Below, piece by piece: positions 23,364-33,881 of a stretch of 64,000 bases of DNA (its first letter is position 1; each line of letters starts with the position of its first letter). Location of the stretch: NCBI GenBank assembly GCA_032622095.1, contig CP136067.1:77340705-77404704 (forward strand). The letters are read 5' to 3'. The position numbers and the translations under genes are program-made. The notes beneath the pieces are model-generated. The model was not told the origin of the DNA. It did no database searches and worked only from the letters and a program-made list of their open reading frames with translations. Origin of the DNA: Siphonodentalium dalli (taxonomy: Eukaryota; Mollusca; Scaphopoda; Gadilida; Siphonodentaliidae).

Positions 23364-24522
23364 GTGACGTTGAAGTTGCTCCAGCACCAGACAGTTTGGC
23401 TATCACGGTAAACAACACAACAATGCCGTTGTCACCAGCGCCTTCGGGAGACTCATCTGTCATAATGAATTCACTTCTATCCACATCGACGCCGAAAAAA
23501 CGATCCACATCGCCAATATCTTCTGCTGCAAAACGACCGTCAGGAACATTCGCCCCAGTAGGAATGCCAGTTCAATCCCCAATCAAGGCAATGTCGCCAC
23601 AACATCCACCCGTGCCTCAACGACGCCTGAGTGTGTTACCTCAGCTTTCACCGATGCCTGGCACATCCGGGACACCACAAATTCCATCCGTATCTTCACG
23701 ACTTATTACAGTTCTATCACCGACGAATTTACAACCTCCACAACGCCCACCGTGCCTTCACGACGGCCACCCGTGCTTCCAAAATGTCTGCTGGTGTCTT
23801 CAGTGTGTCCATCCGGGCTACCACAACATAAAACAGTACCATTGAAAACAACGCCGCAAATGCCTACGGTCACATCGAATCAACCACAAGATATAGTCAA
23901 ACAACAACCAGCAGCCTCATCAACAACACCTCCAGCCAAATCGCCGCCGATATCAACAACAAAAACGTGCAAACCAAACGTGCCAGCTACGCCATTGACA
24001 TATCTATCCAAACAACAACCAGCAGCCTCATCAACAACGCTTCCAGCCAAATCGCCGCCGATATCAACAACAAAAACGTGCACCCCAAACGTGCCAGTTA
24101 CAAACCAAGAGGCGGTATTCCACATCATCAACAAGATGGAGCTTAGCATCCCATCATCACTGGACAATAGACAGAGCGACAACATGACAACATTCTACCA
24201 CGAGGCGACGACGGTTATGGGCAATGAAATCAACAGACTCGCGACGTCCCTGCGATGCAGTTTGCAGCCGTACCCAGGCCAGGATATACTTCAACATGGT
24301 ATTGCCGTCGACCTGACAGCTTCCATAATCTGCTTTGTTGCTAGAAAAGGTATCGACCCAGAGATTCTATGCGAAACGTCGAGGACGCGACCAACTCACC
24401 TGAAGAAAACTCGACAATCTCACCGAGCGACCAGGATAAAAGAAAACATGAAAGTAATCAACAATGACGTCAGTCCACCCGACCTTAAAACCTTGTCTGG
24501 TACCAACTGGTTGGACGATAAG
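23364..24522 (+). pseudogene. MULE gene exon 2: Pro/Ser/Thr-rich linker into Ulp1 domain
   Basis: The acceptor TTTTAAAG precedes 23364 and the phase joins exon 1 correctly. The frame is low-complexity and rich in Pro, Ser and Thr. It shifts by one frame near 23750-23840 and continues to 24522. The linker contains a 105-bp internal duplication (about 23892-23996 and 24012-24080) with repeated QQPAASSTT and AKSPPISTTKTC. The exon ends with 'LSGTNWLDDK', the entry to a C48 peptidase domain, at a clear GT donor (24523). The frameshift supports pseudogene status. Confidence 0.75.
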
Positions 24523-24883
24523 GTAAATATAGTACGAGTAGGGGTGTCCGTCAAAGTGACGGGGAATGTCCATCGTGTTTATTGTGAGGAAACTATCCAA
24601 ACATTGCCAAATCTAGATTGTTCATAACCCATTCAAACGGTACATGTACGTGTAACTTTTATGGCGCAAACGCAAATAATATTAAAAATCGACATACATT
24701 TATTCATGTAAATTAGCAGAATATTGTCAGTGTCCTATATTTCACATGACGGTGTGTATTGAAGGAACCCTCCTCCACAATAAAACATGTTTTAAACTTT
24801 AACTGCTAGTAATACATGTTAAAGAACTGACAACGTTTGTTGATATATAATCACCGTCGGTAATCCAAAGTTTTATTTTTCAG

Positions 24884-25555
24884 ATTATTCACGCATACCT
24901 GGGCCTTCTGCAACGTGAGCATAACGACCACCACAACCAACGAGTGTTAATTCTACCATCATTCTTGGGTGTTCTGTGGCAGCGTGCAAATTTCGACGAC
25001 TGGTTATTCACACAGGTGAGAAACTACGTACTACATTGATTACAAACAGCGATAACGCATTTAAATTGGTGATCAAATCTCATTTAATCAAAGCTTATAG
25101 GCAAATAAGTGACAGAAATGATACAAACAATTGATTAATAACTTCTAAGAAATGTTGCACATTTGACTGAAAATGTTTTAAATTATAGAATATTTTCCAA
25201 ATGGTTCTCACATGTCATGGACACTTCTGATCATCGACACCAAGGTATTTGTGTATCAAATGGCCACGCGTTCCGTGTAAATATATAAACAAACAATATT
25301 GTTTCTTCGCACTTGCGACATGTACACATACCACATCATACTATACATATGTAAAGCCAACAAATCTGTTTTATAAATATAAATTTGAAAGAACATAAAA
25401 TGGAATAATAATCATGAGAACATTACATTTGTAGAGAGTTTATGAGAAGAAGAGCGACAAACGTTGAACCCGAGTTAGCTAGTGGGTGGCAAGAACGAGT
25501 TCTGCTATCGAATCATCAACAAGATGGATCCAGTGGCGGTGTTTTCGTCCTAATG
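24884..25555 (+). pseudogene. MULE gene exons 3-5: Ulp1/C48 cysteine peptidase, catalytic Cys lost
   Basis: Exon 3 (24884-25015) follows a TTTTTCAG acceptor and reads 'IIHAYLGLLQREHN', 'PSFLGVLWQRANFDDW' to a GTGAGA donor, phase 0 at both ends. Exon 4 (25189-25244) reads 'PNGSHMSWTLLIIDTK', the His/Asp part of the Ulp1 fold, but its frame is off by one from exon 3. Exon 5 (about 25439-25555) ends 'QQDGSSGGVFVLM' before a GTATGT donor. In active C48 peptidases the position before GVF is CysGly; here the codon at 25535-25537 is GGC (Gly), one base from TGC. The protein is related to SUMO-type proteases. The missing Cys and the phase error suggest loss of peptidase activity. Confidence 0.75.
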
Positions 25556-25735
25556 GTATGTATCATATACGACTCCATTTCGCTCGATCGTTGTGCCTTC
25601 GGTCTCTCATATTGTGTAACTAACCGTTCCATCGACTGTATAGTACTAAATGTATTATATTGTCATTGTACGATTACGTACAGTTATCGAAAACCTAAAA
25701 GAGAAAAGTGACGTAAAAAGCTACAACTCATGTAG

Positions 25736-25977
25736 AACGCCGAGATCTATCTTAGTGGCCTGGACATGAGGATCATGCGTCGATGTCATGTGTTGGAGTA
25801 TAGACGTTACATCACCCAGCGACTTATCGGAACCGGTGTGACCAACCACCAGCCAACATGCGAAGCACCGTTCTGTGCCGTACAGAAAGACAAATGGACC
25901 CAATGTGATGGTGTTATAGGTGGTACCACGCCGGGTTAATCCAACTGCCGGCGAACTATACCTGTTTTAACTGTTAA
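25736..25977 (+). pseudogene. MULE gene last exon: PHD-like zinc finger, frameshifted
   Basis: The acceptor CTCATGTAG precedes 25736 in the phase left by the previous exon. The frame reads 'NAEIYLSGLDMRIMRRCHV', then 'CEAPFCAVQKDKWTQCDG'. After a small indel the next frame reads 'YRWYHAG' and ends 'YTCFNC' before TAA at 25975-25977. The spacing of Cys and His (CxxxxC ... CD ... WYH ... CxxC) is that of PHD-like fingers at the end of transposon proteins. The indel, and the loss of a Cys after WYHAG, break the finger. Confidence 0.7.
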
Positions 25978-26639
25978 ACATTCAGGGACTTTATAATTTT
26001 ACAATTGTAGAATTCCTCCTATATATCTATGTTATTGCAGACACTCGGATTTTCAATTTTTACTTGAACGATGCAATGGATAAGATATTAGTAACCCTTT
26101 CATTGCCAATTTTATGTTCCTTATTTGGTTCGATAATTAAATTTTATTAAGCCAGACAAAACACAGCAATTTTAAGTTATTTAAAGGTGCGCACAATAAA
26201 TGAACTGCAAGAAGTTTTCTGTTTGAATGTTTGTCTGGAAAATGAATTTCCATGTTTATTGGTTCATGAACATGGTGGGATTTCATTTAGGACTAAAAAA
26301 AAACACAAAAAAAGTATTGTCTATTCATATAAAATGTTACGACCTCAAAAATATGACCTTTATGACACCTCATATCTTCCAACCTATGTTTACATCTTAC
26401 TAATACCCATGCAGTTCTCTTCCAGATTTTTTCCAAAACATTCGAGCACAACTTAGCTCACCATTATTAAATAATTCCAAAGCAAGGTCATCCCTGATGA
26501 GACTTTACCTTTATAATACGGGTTTATCTGCGTATTTATATCAGATAAAACCGTATGAAAACTCGTCGGAACATCGCCACTAACGTTGCATCAATTTTGG
26601 CTTAATGATGTATGCGTGAATACCACTTCCGGTATGCGA
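25978..26639. other. MULE interior without recognised gene
   Basis: AT-rich sequence after the PHD exon. The short frame 26187-26456 has no motif and is probably chance. Confidence 0.4.
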
Positions 26640-28997
26640 TGTCGGGTGAACATGTTGACTTGGATTGAGGTATGTATTTTGTCACCTTTTACTTATAAAT
26701 AAATCGAACTGGTTTTACTATTTAAAAATCCATAAGTTTCCTAATTGTATTAAATTCCGAAATGCATACGATTATAGATGATGACTTGGCTGCATCAAAT
26801 AAAGATATAAATTGAAAAAATGGGATCCGGGCATGATCTGTATCTTTAAATATGATCAATAAATACGCGATAATTATTTCGGATCCGAACATGGTATGTT
26901 TCCTCGAATGCAATATTCCTCACGTCAGATCAATACAATAACCGGGTTTATATGAAGAAAAATAATTAATTCGGACAGGCAGGATTTATACATTCAGATA
27001 TGTTAAAGTATCGGGTGGAATAAACTCATCGGGTCCATATTGATTCAACTGAAACCTTTGACCTATTTCCGCGTGTCTGAACTGGCTTTTAATGTGTGTT
27101 AAATATGGGATAAAATAAACATTAAATTTGGTTCCAGATCCGGGGAAAAATCCGGATTAAAAACACGTAACAATCCGGATTCGGACATTGTGTGTTCTTA
27201 AACAAACATCCTCTAGCATATAGGTATATATACACTATAGTGTATTCGTTCTTAAACAAACAACCCCAGCGGGTGACCACCAGAAACGGATAGCATATTG
27301 GTAGTTTATAAGTTTTTAAACAAACAACATATTGGTTCTTAAACAAACAGTTCCAATATTTATATTTATTAAACAACCATGCGGTATATGGACAGGTTAT
27401 ATTTTCTGTTCTGTTCAAACCCAACCTTTGCCATGTTTCGCGTGTCTGAAATGTCTTTCAATGTGTTAAATGTGGGATATAATAAACATAAAATGCAAAC
27501 CCGGTTAGGGTCGAAATCAGCAAAAAGAGACACATCAAATCCGGATTCAAATAGGGAAATAAAGTGTGTCTTTAAACGGACTAATTCTAAAACCTGGTTC
27601 CACGTGACTCCGCTGGCATTTAATGTATTCAATAGGAGTTAATTTACACGTGAACGGAGAACAATCGGGATCCGGGCATAATATGTACCTTTAAAAATGA
27701 TTAATAAATACGCGATAATTAATTCGGATCCATGCATGGCATGCACCGATTAATGCGATCATCCTTACGTGAAATAAATCCAACAGCCGGGTCTAACCTC
27801 TCAAAATCAACTTCTAACTTCCTCTTAACTCAGCTGACATTTAATATATTAAATAGGCGTTAATTTATATGGAGATTTTTTGTTAAAAAAAGATATATAT
27901 ATAATCACTGTATAAACAGTAGCGGGCTGCAACGGGGTGTGTATATGATATCCGTGTGTTTATAACGATTCGGGCGTCGTGACATAAAACGCTTAATACA
28001 AGTCGTACATCTATCTCACTTAAACCGGCTTAAATATCGAATTTACAATAGTAATTCTACTAGTATCACAAATATAATCGTTTATAATCGAACTAAAACA
28101 ATAAACCATTTACACTGCACCAGGATTTTTTGTGGGCTGGAGAACAAAAAATCTTCACAAAAGCAAGTCAATTTATTTCAATCCGAATGATATTACTGTT
28201 AAACGCAACCTGTGCCATGTTTTCGCGGGTCTGAAATGTCTTTTAATGTGTTAAACATGGGTTATAATAAACATAAAATTGAGATCAGGGTTCGGGTCGA
28301 AATTAGAAAAAGACACATAAAATCCGGATCCAGATCCGGGCATAAAGTTTGTCTGTAAATGGGCTCATTCTCGCGTGAAATCAATCCAAGCGCCATGTTC
28401 ACCGTTTCGAAATAAACTGAGTTCCGCGTGGCTCAGCTGCCATTTAATGTATTAAATACTTGACTATTTATATGAAATAGAAAAGAACTATTCGTATCCG
28501 AATCCGGGAATGATCTGACCTAAACATCAACATCTATAACCTAGTTCCACGCGACTCAGTTTACATTTATTGTATTAAATAAGCATTACTTTATAAGAAG
28601 AAAAATCCGGATCCGGGCATAATCTGTACCTTTAAATATTATCAGTAAATACGTGGAAATTAATTCGGTTCCGCACATGGTGTGTACCTTTAAATGAAAT
28701 AATCATTCCGTGAAATCAATCCAACAGCCTAGTATAACGTCTCAAAATCAACTTATAACTTTGTTCCACGTGACATTTAATATATCAAAAAGACGATAAT
28801 TTATATGGCAAAAACAGAGAGAGAAAAACCGGATCCGGACATGATATCTACCTTTAAATATGATCAATAATTACGAGATAATTAATTCGGATCCGGACAT
28901 GGTGTGTTCCCTTAAATGCCATCATGATCACGTAAAATCAATCCAACCGTCGTGTCTATATGAAAAAATAAGAAGTATGCTGATCCGGGCACGATAT

Positions 28998-29207
28998 GTA
29001 CCTTTAAATACGCTTAATCGGGTTGAATGAGCACGACAACCCTATATTGGTTTAATCGTGTCAGAAACGACTTTTAATGGGTTAAATGTGTGATAAAACA
29101 AGCATGAAATTCATACCCGAATCCGGGTCGAAATCCGGTAAAAAGACACCTAAATCCGGGTCGAAATCCGGGATCCGGAATCCGGAATCCGGTAAAAAGA
29201 CACACCC
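28998..29207. repeat. Internal copy of the MULE right terminal repeat
   Basis: Near-identical to 30922-31119, running from GTACCTTTAAATACGC to GGTAAAAAGACACACCC. The element could therefore be cut at either 29207 or 31119, and one of the two is a relic of a duplication or of two elements side by side. Confidence 0.85.
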
Positions 29208-29212
29208 GTTAT

Positions 29213-29398
29213 ACTAGGCTGTTGGATTGATTTCACGGAATGATTATCGCATTTAAAGGTACACACCATGTGCGGAACCGAATTAATTTCCACATATTTA
29301 CTGATAATATTTAAAGGTACAGATTATGCCAGGATCCGGATTTTACTTCTTATAAAGTAATGCTTATTTAATACAATAAATGTAAACTGAGTCGCGTG
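29213..29398. repeat. Inverted copy of internal MULE sequence
   Basis: The segment is the complement of about 28530-28735 (shared blocks 'TAGGCTGTTGGATTGATTTC', 'GTGCGGAACCGAATTAATTT', 'AAACTGAGTCGCGTGGAAC'). It lies exactly between the internal terminal repeat and the start of the second large copy, and so marks the breakpoint of the rearrangement. Confidence 0.8.
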
Positions 29399-30921
29399 GA
29401 ACCTGGTTCCACGTGACTCCACTGGCATTTAATGTATAAAATAGGAGTGAATTTATAAGTGAAAGGAGAACAATCGGGATCCGGGCATAATCTGTACCTT
29501 TAAAAATGATTAATAAATACGCGATAATTAATTCGGATCCGTGCATGGCATGCACCTTTAAATGCAATCATCGTGATCGTGATCCGTGAAATAAATCCAA
29601 CAGCCGGGTCTAACATCTCAAAATCAACTTCTAACTTCCTCTTAACTCAGCTGACATTTATTATATTAAATAGGCGTTAATTTATATGGAGAATTTATTT
29701 TTTAAACCGGACCCGGGCATGGTCTGTACCTTTAAACTAGATAAAAACTGTAGCTGGCTGCAACGGGATGGATTATGCTAGCAGTGTTTTTATAATGATT
29801 CGGGCGGCCAGACTATATAATCACTGTATAAACAGTAGCGGGCTGCAATGTGATGAATATGCTATCCGTGTTTTTATAACGATTCGGGCGTCGTGACATA
29901 AAACGCTTAATACAAGTCGTACATCTATCTCACTTAAACCGGCTTAAATATCGAATTTACAATAGTAATACTACTAGTATCACAAATATAATCGTTTATA
30001 ATCGAACTAAAACAATAAACCATTTAAACTGCACCAGGTTTTTTTTGTGGGCTGGAGAACAAAAAATCTTCACAAAAGCAAGTCAATTTATTTCAATCCG
30101 AATGATATTACTGTTAAACGCAACCTGTGCCATGTTTTCGCGGGTCTGAAATGTCTTTTAATGTGTTAAACATGGGTTATAATAAACATAAAATTGAGAT
30201 CAGGGTTCGGGTCGAAATTAGAAAAAGACACATAAAATCCGGATCCAGATCCGGGCATAAAGTTTTTCTGTAAATGGGCTCATTCTCGCGTGAAATCAAT
30301 CCAAGCGCCATGTTCACCGTTTCCAAATAAACTGAGTTCCGCGTGGCTCAGCTGCCATTTAATGTATTAAATACTTGACTATTGATATGAAATAGAAAAG
30401 AACTATTCGTATCCGAATCCGGGAATGATCTGACCTAAACATCAACATCTATAACCTAGTTCCACGCGACTCAGTTTACATTTATTGTATTAAATAAGCA
30501 TTCCTTTATAAGAAGAAAAAATCCGGATCCGGGCATAATCTGTACCTTTAAATATTATCAGTAAATACGTGGAAATTAATTCGGTTCCGCACATGGTGTG
30601 TACCTTTAAATGCGATAATCATTCCTCGAAATCAATCCAACAGCCTAGTATAACGTCTCAAAATCAACTTATAACTTTGTTCCACGTGACATTTAATATA
30701 TCAAAAAGACGATAATTTATATGGAAAAAAGAGAGAAAGAGAAAAACCGGATCCGGACATGATATCTACCTTTAAATATGATCAATACTTACGAGATAAT
30801 TAATTCGGATCCGGACATGGTGTGTTCCCTTAAATGCCATCATGATCACGTAAAATCAATCCAACCGTCGTGTCTACATGTATATAAAAAAATAAGAAGT
30901 ATGCTGATCCGGGCACGATAT

Positions 30922-31119
30922 GTACCTTTAAATACGCTTAATCGGGTTGAATGAGCACGACAGCCCTATATTGGTTTAATCGTGTCAGAAACGACTTTTA
31001 ATGGGTTAAATGTGTGATAAAACAAGCATGAAATTCATACCCGAATCCGGCTCGAAATCCGGTAAAAAGACACCGAAATCCGGGATCCGGAATCCGGAAT
31101 CCGGTAAAAAGACACACCC
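30922..31119. repeat. MULE right terminal inverted repeat
   Basis: Complement of 21374-21564, ending GGTAAAAAGACACACCC at 31119. It has one extra GGAATCC unit compared with the left end. Confidence 0.9.
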
Positions 31120-31789
31120 GCTATTCGGTACCATTTACTGAGGTGGTTGGTATTTTTGTAGCGCAGAACTCGTGGGTATCTGGGATCACAGTACCCTAAC
31201 AAGCACAGACGACCGCGCCGCGGGATGCTACAACGTGTACAAGTCAACCCACCTTGCAAGTACGGAATGGGGATTGAACACCCACCAGGCCCAAGCTCTA
31301 CTGGGATCGGAGGTTCAATTTACGGGTCAAAATACAGGGCGCATGGTCAGTTGTATACAACCGGTTTATCCATCAGATCAATCCAGATCAATCCAGGGCA
31401 GGCTCAACCGATTTGGAACAGTCTACCAGGGAACGCCCTGGGTGGTTTGGGTCAACAAGCCTTAACGGAACGAAAAGGTGTGTTCGACCAATACCAATGA
31501 CAGGCTCAATCTGCATGGATGGTCAGCCCGGGGCATTTCAAAGCCAAGTTCAACCCGGCTTACCGGGTGGCACACTTGAATATAATCAAGGACAGTCTCG
31601 GGTGCATGACGTTTCGGCACCTGGACGTTTCGGCACCTGGTTTTGTGGACATTTCGGCACCTAGCTTTTCGGCACTTGGTTGTTTCGGCCCAGGTACTTG
31701 GACGTTTCGGCAGTCCATCGAAGACGTTTCGGCACTTATTTCATTTTCTTTTCTTTTCATATATAATATTATTTCATTTTCTTTTCATA

Positions 31790-32197
31790 TATAATATTGT
31801 CTTTGATGTTGCATTTATATTCGCCGTTTGTTATGATTCGGTACAGTACATAGTAATGGATGCAACATTCCGTGTCATCAACAAACCATGCTCTCAACTT
31901 CTGTCAATCCATTCATTCGTCAAATGCAACGACAACTACAAGCAGGTCCCTTTGGTGTTCGTCATTATGGAAGGTAGAAAGAAAGATGACTACTATTCAG
32001 TGCTCCGAGCCATAGACAAACGAGTACCATCGAACATCAGACTCCAATCAACGATTTGTCTTAGACTTCGAGGCTGGAATGTGGCAGTCCATTCGACAAC
32101 GTTTTCCGGGGTACCGGTACCCGATTGTTTGTTGCGCTTTCCACTGGTCACAAGCCGTGTTCAGGAAGGTTCAATACGTCGGCCTTCAGGTGTGTAA
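31790..32197 (+). pseudogene. MULE transposase fragment (first catalytic Asp region)
   Basis: The frame contains 'YIVMDATFRVINKPCSQLL' and 'KQVPLVFVIMEGRKKDDYY', which match the first part of the MULE DDE core, where the Asp of MDATF is the first catalytic residue. The second Asp, CxxH and Glu motifs are not found after it. After about 32090 the frame loses similarity and ends at a stop after 32194. It is a truncated relic, and its sequence does not simply supply the N-terminus missing from the larger MULE. Confidence 0.7.
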
Positions 32198-32319
32198 AAC
32201 ATATTGTTTTGGACATTATATTACATTTAAATTAAATAAAAAACACAATTAAGTTTTTTGATAAATACTATATAATAATTGACAATAATTCTCCAAAGAA
32301 TACAAAAACAGAAAGAAAA

Positions 32320-32375
32320 AAAAACGCTCTTTATTTCTACCATATCAGGAATAGACTAACATGGAACGCTCTTTT
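32320..32375 (-). repeat. Dispersed 42-bp GAGCGTT dyad, copy 2
   Basis: The complement of two GAGCGTT motifs 42 bp apart (CGCTC at 32325 and 32367), with TTCCTGATATGGTAGAAATA between them on the minus strand. It lies inside the small MULE. Confidence 0.65.
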
Positions 32376-33881
32376 CTGGTCCATGCCGTGCACATTGACC
32401 AAACACTAAAGTTATTAGTTATCTTTCATCCAGCCGAGCATATAACTCCGACAGTAGTCCGACTTTCGACTACCTCAGTGGCCTCATCGACGACAATTCA
32501 ACAAAGCTGAACCTTGAGTCGCACGACATCACAATGACATTGAAGCTGTTATCCGAAGCGAAGATTTTCCGAAACCAGCGAATGACATCCAGCGAGACAC
32601 AGGCGAAGTTGTGAGACTTATGGTTCCGTTACGCAGAGAGGCGTACACCCACAACTATAGAGACATTGCTACATGCATGTTCATAACATGTTGTGCTATT
32701 CTGATCAGCATTCTTTCCTTAGCATTGGATGACCTGTGCTCTTTATATGTTCACCACCGTTACCATTCGTTCCACCAAGTGTTATTTTTGTTACCATGTC
32801 GCATGTTTTATCACATTTTATTGAAATAAAGAATAAAATAAAACATTTAGTCTTCACTCATAATTTCGTTGGTCTGAAAATTAGCAGGTGTCGAAACGTC
32901 CAAAGTGCCGAAACGTCCAGGTGCCGAACCCCCAGGTGCCGAAACGTCCAGGTGCCGAAACGTCTAGCATTCGCCACAAGGGTTTTGTAATCAACCCGTT
33001 TCGGCTCGTCCCAAACAATACAATACAACCCCTACCTCCGGGTCAACTGTTGTGCCATTGCGAGAGGAAACTTATGGTTCCAAAAGGTTTAAGTTTCGAT
33101 GGGACAGAAAAATGGCACGCATTCAAAACCAAATTTACGCGTTTTGCTGTGATGGAACGCTGTGATTTTGAGGAACAGAAATATGCCCTGTGTTTATGTG
33201 TATGTGGGAAACCCAGCGCTGTTTACTCTCTCTGGTGTGAGAGGTACCCACACATGACCATTTATGAACAATTGGATCATTTGGAAGCGCGTTTCGGAGG
33301 CCATACCACACCCGAGGATACTTAGTTTCGGAAGCCATACCACACCCGAAGCTACTTAGTTAGAATTCCGAAACATTAAACAAAAACCGGAATAGTCACT
33401 CGAGGATTGGGGTGATACAGTTTTCGAGCTAGCTAGTCACGCTTTCCGAGATTGTCCACCACAGTTTGTAAACCAACAAGCCATATTTGGTTGTAATGTA
33501 CTATGGAAGATGCGATTAGTCAGGTGCTATGGTATCAACTCAACCACACGGTCATACACGGTAGGAAGCGACGTAATATACCACGTGTCACTTCCGATGA
33601 AAGCGACGATGACCGTCCATCCCATATCGAGTCATCGATACAAATAAATGTCACTCTAAAGTGCAGAATAAAAACGATAATAATGGCCATTGCTCATCAG
33701 ACAAAACCTATTCACAATCATCCCAACCACGTGGGCATAATGATTAAAAAAAACTCGCATCAAAAGCGTTGGCTTTGAAAAACAGAATTCAAAGGTTTAA
33801 TTCCAAACTCCGAATCATTATGAAATTAAGTGACTTAGCAATATCTGCCAATGACTGGACAGCTACAGAAGTGTCAAAGGG

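Larger units (their letters stand above)
21374..31119 (+). mobile_element. Mutator-like transposon with transposase-SWIM-Ulp1-PHD gene
   Basis: The ends are long inverted repeats (21374-21564 and 30922-31119) that match almost throughout, starting GGGTGTGTCTTTTTACCGG. Between them lie a multi-exon gene on the plus strand (21564-25977) and a 4.5-kb subterminal repeat region (26640-31119). The gene content (DDE core with CxxH, SWIM finger) identifies a MULE. Ulp1 domains in MULEs are known from plant Kaonashi-type elements; here the combination also includes a C-terminal PHD-like finger. Flanking 9-mers (GTCATTTTG / GCTATTCGG) agree at 5 of 9 positions, so the target duplication is not proven. 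The gene begins directly at the inverted repeat, so the transposase N-terminus is missing, and the copy is probably non-autonomous although its ends are well preserved. Confidence 0.85.
26640..31119. repeat. MULE subterminal repeat region
   Basis: A family of ~70-150-bp units recurs throughout, marked by GGATCCGGGCATAATCTG, 'GTACCTTTAAATATGATC', 'AATTAATTCGGATCCG' and 'ATGTATTAAATAGG'. On a larger scale 27590-29207 is repeated at 29400-31119. The offset is 1809 bp at the start and 1915 bp later, because the second copy holds an extra ~106-bp unit near 29700-29830. Each large copy ends in a copy of the terminal inverted repeat (28998-29207 and 30922-31119). All small frames here (for example 27379-27642) are repeat-derived. 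Confidence 0.85.
31608..32964 (+). mobile_element. Small MULE whose inverted ends are 16-bp tandem repeats
   Basis: The left end is about seven copies of GACGTTTCGGCACCTG and variants (31608-31735). The right end is five copies of the complement CAGGTGCCGAAACGTC (32886-32964). The interior carries a MULE transposase fragment (31790-32197) and an unplaced reading frame up to 32700. The target duplication was not resolved; both flanks contain GCAT near the junction. The element sits inside the gag relic. Most of the transposase, including the SWIM region, is missing, so it is a deletion derivative. Confidence 0.75.
31172..33780 (+). pseudogene. Ty3/Gypsy-like gag relic, split by a MULE
   Basis: Upstream of the inserted element, Gln/Pro/Gly-rich frames (31172-31605) include 'GQPGAFQSQVQPGLPGGTL'. 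Downstream (33040-33325) a frame reads 'SFDGTEKWHAFKTKFTRFA' and 'YEQLDHLEARFGG', followed after a stop by 'FELASHAFRDCPPQFV' (about 33430-33480) and 'EDAISQVLW' (33506-33532). The order (F.G...W..F, then L..RFG, then A..AF....) is that of Ty3/Gypsy-type gag proteins. Several stops and frameshifts are present. No protease, reverse transcriptase, integrase or LTR was recognised, so it is a gag-only remnant. Confidence 0.6.

Noticed and set aside
27379..27642. Overlapping frames on both strands inside the MULE
   Set aside because: They lie in the subterminal repeats, and similar sequence elsewhere in the same array has stops.
21374..31119. 9-bp target duplication of the large MULE (GTCATTTTG / GCTATTCGG)
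   Set aside because: Only five of nine positions agree, which is not enough to claim a duplication.
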